Shown here: positions 5,135 through 5,904 of the stretch, piece after piece
How positions within the stretch are numbered: the stretch's first letter is position 1
Layout of the letters: every line of letters begins with the position of its first letter
DNA from: Clostridia bacterium
GTDB lineage: Bacteria > Bacillota_A > Clostridia > Christensenellales > Aristaeellaceae
NCBI GenBank assembly: GCA_017430945.1
Contig: JAFRMB010000181.1
Coordinates: 1-5,904 of the forward strand
Direction: 5' to 3'
DNA length: 5,904 nt
Made by a program: the position numbers and the translations under genes
Notes under the pieces: generated by a model
What the model was told of the DNA's origin: nothing
What the model saw: the letters and a program-made list of their open reading frames with translations, nothing else
The model's database searches: none

Positions 5135-5904
5135 TCACAGCTTCTGAAGGTAGGCGGTCACGAAGTCCTCGAGCTTTCCGTCCATCACGGCATTCACATC
5201 GCCCATCTCGAAGCCGGTGCGGTGGTCCTTGACCATCGTGTACGGCTGGAACACGTAGGAGCGGATCTGGCTGCCCCACTCGATCTTCTTGAGCTCGCCC
5301 TTGATCTCGCCCATCTGCTCCTGGCGCTGCTGCTCCTTGAGCTCAGCCAGGCGCGCGCGCAGCCATATGAAGCACATCTCCTTGTTCTGGACCTGGCTGC
5401 GCTCGTTCTGGCACTGCACCACGATGCCCGTCGGGATGTGGGTGATGCGCACGGCGGAGTCGGTGCGGTTGACGTGCTGGCCGCCGGCGCCGGAGGCGCG
5501 GTAGGTGTCGATGCGCAGATCCTCGGGGCGGATCTCGATCTCGCCGTCGTCCTCGATGATGGGCGAGACATCCAGCGAAGCAAACGACGTGTGCCTGCGC
5601 GCGTTGGCGTCGAAGGGCGAGATGCGCACCAGCCGGTGCACGCCGCGCTCGGACTTGAGGTATCCGTACGCATAGTCGCCGGAGACCTCGAAGGTCACCG
5701 ACTTGATGCCCGCCTCGTCTCCGTCCAGCAGGTCCAGGAGCTTCACCTGGAAGCCCATGCGCTCGGCAAAACGCGTGTACATGCGGTAGAGCATCTGCGT
5801 CCAGTCCTGCGCCTCGGTGCCGCCCTCGCCCGCGTGCAGCGACAGTATGCAGTTGCAGCCGTCGTATTCGCCGGTCAGCAGGGTCTGAAGCCGCAGGGCC
5901 TCCA
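5135..5904 (-). CDS. prfB: Peptide chain release factor 2, C-terminal 255 residues (5' end outside window)
   Basis: RF2 recognises UGA and UAA in the ribosomal A site and triggers hydrolysis of peptidyl-tRNA. The visible part starts in domain 2 with [13 protein letters not shown] and runs to the C-terminus; roughly 110 N-terminal residues are missing compared with the usual length of about 365. The stop-codon reading tripeptide SPF, in RISPFDA (5620-5612), identifies RF2 rather than RF1, which has a PxT motif. The catalytic GGQ, in [12 protein letters not shown] (5485-5477), is intact, with alanine at the position equivalent to E. coli 246. [10 protein letters not shown] and VKDHRTG follow as expected. 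The helix after VQNK reads [11 protein letters not shown], where many family members have an AM-x-x-L-type sequence; this is a mild variation. The programmed +1 frameshift found near codon 25 in many prfB genes would lie outside the window. It is the first visible gene of the operon that runs to tsaD. Confidence 0.98.
   Translation of the reverse strand, partial: EALRLQTLLTGEYDGCNCILSLHAGEGGTEAQDWTQMLYRMYTRFAERMGFQVKLLDLLDGDEAGIKSVTFEVSGDYAYGYLKSERGVHRLVRISPFDANARRHTSFASLDVSPIIEDDGEIEIRPEDLRIDTYRASGAGGQHVNRTDSAVRITHIPTGIVVQCQNERSQVQNKEMCFIWLRARLAELKEQQRQEQMGEIKGELKKIEWGSQIRSYVFQPYTMVKDHRTGFEMGDVNAVMDGKLEDFVTAYLQKL

Noticed and set aside
1..5904. CRISPR array, tRNA/rRNA, prophage, toxin-antitoxin or defence genes
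   Set aside because: No spaced repeat array, RNA-gene signature or such protein family is seen; the window is housekeeping operons plus one structured spacer.

Overview
Every gene supported here lies on the minus strand. Reading 5'->3' on that strand, the window begins at its high-coordinate end in the middle of prfB (peptide chain release factor 2). It continues through a small TIGR04076-family protein, a DUF1461/TIGR01906 integral membrane protein and tsaD (tRNA threonylcarbamoyladenosine transferase subunit). After 427 bases without a gene, it enters rpoB (RNA polymerase beta subunit), which runs off the low-coordinate end. The long plus-strand reading frames opposite rpoB and tsaD are GC-driven shadows.

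Organism: the protein sequences point to a bacterium of the Bacillota, probably a Clostridia-type lineage with high-GC coding DNA. RpoB resembles the Bacillus/Clostridium form. It carries the extended segment before the IDHLGNRR block that I associate with clostridial RpoB, and its cluster IV sequence is of the same type. The TIGR04076 and DUF1461 neighbours also fit anaerobic Firmicutes. I cannot name a genus.

Layout: positions 5904-3984 form a compact four-gene operon, prfB - TIGR04076 - DUF1461 - tsaD. The junctions are +10, +10 and -73 bases, and the Shine-Dalgarno sequences of the second and third genes overlap the stop codon of the gene before them. Two products act on translation: RF2 reads UGA/UAA stops, and TsaD makes t6A37 on ANN-decoding tRNAs. 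The other two are uncharacterised. Positions 2952-2764 hold several inverted repeats, including a 49-base hairpin bracketed by near-identical 14/15-base direct repeats. This is the likely 3' end of the operon, although no stem has a strong U-tract.

Positions 2763-2735 contain a near-consensus sigma-A promoter (TTGACA, 17 bases, TGG-TATTAT), which should fire rpoB from about 2728. This leaves a leader of about 200 bases. Inside it, four stems of 11 (one bulge), 8, 6 and 6-7 base pairs nest inside one another, and a fifth hairpin abuts the outermost stem just before the rpoB Shine-Dalgarno. This unusually ordered leader is the most interesting feature of the window and a candidate cis-regulatory RNA or RNase-processing element for rpoBC. 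The immediate upstream neighbour of rpoB is tsaD rather than rplL, so rpoB is separated from the usual rplKAJL cluster and seems to have its own promoter and leader.
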